A stretch of DNA of 17,370 nt from DATJYV01 sp035499415 (GTDB lineage: Bacteria > Bacteroidota > Ignavibacteria > UBA10030): assembly GCA_035499415.1 (NCBI GenBank), contig DATJYV010000166.1, positions 1 to 17,370 of the forward strand. Reading direction: 5' to 3'. A model generated the notes under the pieces. It was not told where the DNA came from. It saw only the letters and a program-made list of their open reading frames with translations, and ran no database searches. A program made the position numbers and the translations under genes. Below, piece by piece: positions 13,658-17,370 of the stretch; within the stretch, counting starts at the first letter, position 1; each line of letters starts with the position of its first letter.

Positions 13658-14482
13658 ATGTCGGTCGTGCGGTATTTAGCATCTCTCCTTTTTCGCATTC
13701 GTCTCTTCCTCGGTATCCCACCGCGCGAGGTCCGCGAGATTCAAAAAACCCTCGGAGCGCGGCATCTCGACCTGCGCGGATTCGCCCGACTTCTGGGCTA
13801 CCAACCCCGGCAGTGGGGCTTGTTCATCCAGGCATTGCTCCATCGTTCGTACCTTCAATTTGTCGAAGGCACCTGGTCGTCCAACGAGCGGCTGGAATTT
13901 CTGGGCGATGCTGTTTTGAATTCCGTCGTCGCTGAATATCTTTACGCAGAATATCCAGGCATGGAAGAAGGGAATCTGACCAAACTCCGCTCCCGTCTCG
14001 TGAACCGCAAGATCCTGGCGCAAAAGGCGAAGGAGCTCCAGCTGGGGGATTATCTTCTTCTGAGCATCAGCGCCGCGCAGTCCGTCGGAAGCGGGTCCGA
14101 TTCGATCGTTGCCGACGCGCTCGAAGCGGTCATCGGAGCGCTGTACCTCGACGGCGGCCATCGGGCTGCGCAAAGTTTCATCTACCGGACGATGCTGCAC
14201 GATGACACGATCATCGCCGCCGCCCTGACGGACGACAATTACAAGAGTGCGCTCCTGGAGTATTCGCAGGGGCACTCTCTCGGCATTCCGCGCTACGCCG
14301 TCGTTCGGGAAGAAGGACCCGAACACGAACGGCGCTTTACGGTGGAAGTTTTCGTCGGCGTGCAAAGTGTGGGAGTCGGAACGGGCCGGAGCAAGAAGGA
14401 GGCGGAGCAGGCAGCGGCCGCGCAGGCAATTGAGAGGATTCAGCTAAACGATACCCAGACCAAAGATGCCGTTGTCACATGA
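13658..14482 (+). CDS. rnc: Ribonuclease III
   Basis: RNase III cuts double-stranded RNA, chiefly in rRNA precursor processing. The protein has 274 residues from the ATG at 13658; the frame is open back to 13433, but that part lies inside fabF. The signature NERLEFLGDAVLN is at 76-88, with E77, E80 and D84. The second acidic pair, D153 and E156, is in ADALEAVIGALYLDGG, so the metal-binding catalytic set is complete. A double-stranded RNA-binding domain follows (about 198-265, NYKSALLEYSQGHSLG to GRSKKEAEQAAAAQAIERI). About 35 N-terminal residues precede the usual domain; they are hydrophobic and basic (RYLASLLFRIRLFLGI), as in many Bacteroidota RNase III proteins. The fabF-rnc order is widely conserved. 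The stop overlaps gcvP (ATGA). Confidence 0.97.
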   Translation: MSVVRYLASLLFRIRLFLGIPPREVREIQKTLGARHLDLRGFARLLGYQPRQWGLFIQALLHRSYLQFVEGTWSSNERLEFLGDAVLNSVVAEYLYAEYPGMEEGNLTKLRSRLVNRKILAQKAKELQLGDYLLLSISAAQSVGSGSDSIVADALEAVIGALYLDGGHRAAQSFIYRTMLHDDTIIAAALTDDNYKSALLEYSQGHSLGIPRYAVVREEGPEHERRFTVEVFVGVQSVGVGTGRSKKEAEQAAAAQAIERIQLNDTQTKDAVVT

Positions 14483-17370
14483 CCATGTACCCTGAAAATG
14501 AAAGCGCATTCCAGGACCGCCATATAGGGCCGCGGGCCGACGAGGTGTCCGAGATGCTGGCCGCCATGAACGCAGATTCCCTGGAGGCCGTCATCGACGA
14601 TACGATACCTTCCCGGATCCGGAGGGCCGACTCCTTGAAAATCCCGGCGGGGCTGGGAGAGCATGAATATTTGAACCACGTCCGGGCGATAGCAGGGAAA
14701 AACAAAGTTGTCAAGTCGCTCCTCGGTCAGGGTTATTTCGGAACCATCGTACCGAGCGTCATCAAGCGCAATGTCTTCGAGAATCCCGGGTGGTACACGC
14801 AGTACACGCCTTACCAGCCGGAGATCGCGCAGGGTCGGCTCGAAGCGCTCCTGAACTTCCAGACGATGGTCATGGATTTGACCGCGATGGAAGTGGCAAA
14901 CGCTTCGCTTCTCGACGAAGGAACTGCGGCTGCCGAGGCCATGTCCATGCTTTTCGGCATTGCCCGGCACGGGTCCAACGGGCATCCGACGAACCGGTTT
15001 TTTGTTTCGGACCGCTGCCTTCTGCAAACGTTCGACGTCGTCCGGACGAGGGCTCTTCCCCTGGGCATCGAAGTCGTTCGCGGCGACCACACAACATTTC
15101 GTTTCGACAACACGTTCTTCGGAACGTTAATCCAGTATCCTGCGGAAGACGGAGAGGTCCTCGACTACAGACCTTTCGTCAATCTCGCGCACGAGGCGGG
15201 AGTGAAAGTCGTCGTCGCGACCGATTTGCTCGCCCTCGCAATGCTCAAACCGCCCGGCGAATTCGGCGCCGATGTCGCCGTCGGAAATTCTCAACGCTTT
15301 GGAGTCCCCCTCGGATTCGGAGGTCCGCATGCCGCCTTCTTCGCAACGAAGAAGGAATACATCCGGTCGATGCCGGGCAGAATCATCGGCGTCTCCGTCG
15401 ATTCCCAGGAGTCGACCGCGTATCGCATGACGCTCCAAACCCGCGAGCAACACATCAGACGGGAGAAGGCGACGTCGAACATCTGTACGGCGGAAGCGTT
15501 GCTTGCGATCATGGCCGGATTCTACGGCGCCTACCACGGCCCGGACGGCATCAGGCGCATCGCAGCGCGAACCCACGAACGGGCGGCGGTGCTCGCGTCG
15601 CGTCTCGGGGAGCTGGGATTTCGTCTCACCCACAAATTCTTTTTTGATACTCTTCGGATCGAGACCTCGGGCAAGGCGGAAGCGAAAAAGATTCTCGCGG
15701 CCGCTCTCGCGCACGGTTACAATCTCAGAACCGTCGGAGACTCGGCGGTGGGGATCTCGTTGGACGAAACGGTGACGAAGGAGGATGTTGACGCTCTCAC
15801 GGACGTATTCAGATCCGCGCGACGGTCGAAGAAGAATCTCAGGCATCAAACGCGTACCAATACCTCGATACAGGAAACGCTTCGTCGCTCGAGTCCGTTC
15901 ATGACTCATCCCGTGTTTCAATCGTATCATTCCGAGCACGGGATGATGCGATATATCAAGGGGCTTGAAAACAAAGACCTCTCGCTCGTCCATTCGATGA
16001 TTCCGCTCGGTTCGTGCACGATGAAGCTGAATGCTGCGACCGAGCTGATGCCCGTCAGCTGGGACGAGTTTTCGTCGATCCATCCCTTTGCCCCGGCAGG
16101 ACAAGTTTCCGGTTACCGGACCGTTTTTGCGGAAATGGAGCGGATGCTCTGCGAAATTACCGGCCTTCATGCGTCGTCGCTGCAGCCAAATTCGGGGGCG
16201 CAGGGAGAACTCACCGGCCTGCTGGTGATTTGTGCCTACCACGCCGACCACAAGGCGCCGCATCGAAACATTGCCCTCATCCCGTCGTCTGCCCACGGAA
16301 CGAATCCCGCGAGCGCGGTCATGGCCGGAATGAAGGTTGTCGTCGTCCAGTGTGATGAAATGGGGAACATCGATGTCGACGACCTCCGGATGAAAGCCGA
16401 ATCCTGCTCGGACTCGCTCGGGGCACTGATGGTCACTTATCCATCAACCCATGGCGTTTTCGAGGAACGAATCCAGGAGATCTGTTCCATCGTCCATAAA
16501 AATGGCGGGTTGGTGTACATGGACGGGGCAAACATGAACGCACAGGTCGGCTTGACCAGCCCTGCGCTCATCGGGGCGGATGTATGCCACATCAATCTCC
16601 ACAAAACATTCAGCATCCCGCACGGCGGCGGCGGTCCGGGCATGGGTCCCATTTGCGTATCAAAGGCGCTCGCCCCGTATCTTCCCGGCCACTTCGCGGT
16701 GAACACGGGGGGCTCCAAATCGATTCCGGCTGTTGCCTCGGCTCCCTGGTCGAGCGCCAGCATCCTTCTCATTTCATACGGGTACATGAAGATGCTTGGG
16801 GGGCAGGGAATGACCGACGCCACGCGCTACGCCATCCTGAACGCAAATTATTTGAAGGCGCGGCTCGAGCAACATTTCCCGGTCCTGTACCAGGGAAAAA
16901 AAGGGAGGGTGGCGCACGAATTCATTCTGAACATGAAGCAATTCAAGGAGTTTGGGGTTGAAGTGGAAGACATCGCCAAGCGGTTGATGGACTATGGGTT
17001 CCACGCGCCGACGGTCTCCTTCCCCGTTGCGGGGACGATGATGATTGAGCCGACAGAAAGCGAGTCCAAGACGGAACTCGACAGGTTCACAGATGCTTTG
17101 ATTTCGATCCGGAAGGAGATTCAGGAAATTGCCGACGGACACGCGTCGAAGGATGATAACGTTCTGAAGAACGCCCCGCACACGGCCCGCATGATCGCCG
17201 CCGATTCGTGGACGCATCCGTATTCCCGAACAAAGGCGGCATACCCGCTGCCGTACCTTCTGACGAATAAATTCTGGCCTTCGGTCGGAAGGATCGACAA
17301 CACGTACGGCGACAGGAATCTCGTCTGCTCGTGTCCACCGGTTGAATCGTACGAAGAGGTGGTTGCATCG
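14479..17370 (+). CDS. gcvP: Glycine dehydrogenase (decarboxylating), glycine cleavage P protein (partial at the right edge)
   Basis: The P protein decarboxylates glycine with pyridoxal phosphate and passes the aminomethyl group to the lipoyl H protein. The frame is open from ATG 14479, which overlaps the rnc stop as ATGA, to the window end: 964 codons with no stop. An ATG at 14485 is an alternative start. It is the long single-chain form, with both the N-terminal half (FQDRHIGPRADEV, GYFGTIVPSVIKRN, YTPYQPEIAQGRLEALLNFQ) and the C-terminal half (MIPLGSCTMKLNA, QPNSGAQGEL). The PLP lysine is Lys709 in NLHKTFSIPHGGGGPGMGP, followed by the glycine-rich loop. The last visible residues, LVCSCPPVESYEEVVAS, are close to the family's usual end, so only a few residues are missing. 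Placement directly after rnc is less usual than with gcvT/gcvH, neither of which is visible here. Confidence 0.97.
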   Translation, partial: MTMYPENESAFQDRHIGPRADEVSEMLAAMNADSLEAVIDDTIPSRIRRADSLKIPAGLGEHEYLNHVRAIAGKNKVVKSLLGQGYFGTIVPSVIKRNVFENPGWYTQYTPYQPEIAQGRLEALLNFQTMVMDLTAMEVANASLLDEGTAAAEAMSMLFGIARHGSNGHPTNRFFVSDRCLLQTFDVVRTRALPLGIEVVRGDHTTFRFDNTFFGTLIQYPAEDGEVLDYRPFVNLAHEAGVKVVVATDLLALAMLKPPGEFGADVAVGNSQRFGVPLGFGGPHAAFFATKKEYIRSMPGRIIGVSVDSQESTAYRMTLQTREQHIRREKATSNICTAEALLAIMAGFYGAYHGPDGIRRIAARTHERAAVLASRLGELGFRLTHKFFFDTLRIETSGKAEAKKILAAALAHGYNLRTVGDSAVGISLDETVTKEDVDALTDVFRSARRSKKNLRHQTRTNTSIQETLRRSSPFMTHPVFQSYHSEHGMMRYIKGLENKDLSLVHSMIPLGSCTMKLNAATELMPVSWDEFSSIHPFAPAGQVSGYRTVFAEMERMLCEITGLHASSLQPNSGAQGELTGLLVICAYHADHKAPHRNIALIPSSAHGTNPASAVMAGMKVVVVQCDEMGNIDVDDLRMKAESCSDSLGALMVTYPSTHGVFEERIQEICSIVHKNGGLVYMDGANMNAQVGLTSPALIGADVCHINLHKTFSIPHGGGGPGMGPICVSKALAPYLPGHFAVNTGGSKSIPAVASAPWSSASILLISYGYMKMLGGQGMTDATRYAILNANYLKARLEQHFPVLYQGKKGRVAHEFILNMKQFKEFGVEVEDIAKRLMDYGFHAPTVSFPVAGTMMIEPTESESKTELDRFTDALISIRKEIQEIADGHASKDDNVLKNAPHTARMIAADSWTHPYSRTKAAYPLPYLLTNKFWPSVGRIDNTYGDRNLVCSCPPVESYEEVVAS

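Noticed and set aside
15127..16296. 389-codon open frame on the minus strand
   Set aside because: It lies wholly inside gcvP, has a composition rich in Arg/Gly/Asp with no recognisable domain, and is what GC-rich antisense frames look like.

Overview
The window looks like chromosomal housekeeping DNA from a fairly GC-rich member of the FCB superphylum, most likely Bacteroidota, Ignavibacteriota or Chlorobiota. Three features point there. A large secreted propeller protein ends in a FlgD-like, type IX-secretion-style C-terminal domain (4399-6711). A PUR-alpha-like DUF3276 protein is present (6802-7089), a family typical of Bacteroidota and spirochaetes. The RNase III carries the N-terminal extension common in that group. 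This assignment is inferred from protein families only. All confident genes are on the + strand, and most neighbours are separated by a few bases or overlap.

Region 1 (1-2114) is an envelope cluster. It holds the C-terminal end of a probable BamA/TamA-type outer-membrane barrel, a lipoprotein with a PQQ-repeat propeller resembling BamB, and a secreted or membrane PEGA-domain protein. The three are joined by stop/start overlaps. Region 2 (2115-4395) begins with a good sigma70-like promoter and a Crp/Fnr-family regulator lacking cysteines, followed by a PHP-family phosphoesterase and lumazine synthase (ribH). Region 3 (4399-7089) holds the two-propeller protein, whose layout resembles the type IX secretion component PorZ, and the PUR-like protein, whose leader carries a 10-bp tandem repeat.

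Region 4 (7090-7487) is the only gap longer than 300 bases. It contains small hairpins and a second strong promoter (TTGATT, 17 bp, TATATT). This promoter appears to drive region 5 (7488 to the end): yceD (DUF177), rpmF, plsX, fabH, fabD, fabG, acpP, fabF, rnc and gcvP. The set joins ribosomal protein L32, phospholipid precursor and fatty-acid synthesis (acyl-phosphate formation, initiation, malonyl loading, elongation, ketoreduction, carrier), RNA processing, and the glycine cleavage P protein. gcvP overlaps rnc by four bases and runs off the right edge almost complete.

I saw no mobile element, CRISPR array, tRNA, rRNA or clear factor-independent terminator. I did not find a convincing undescribed system. 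The points worth following are the PorZ-like protein, the repeat in the PUR leader, the BamA/BamB-like pairing and the 400-base leader region.
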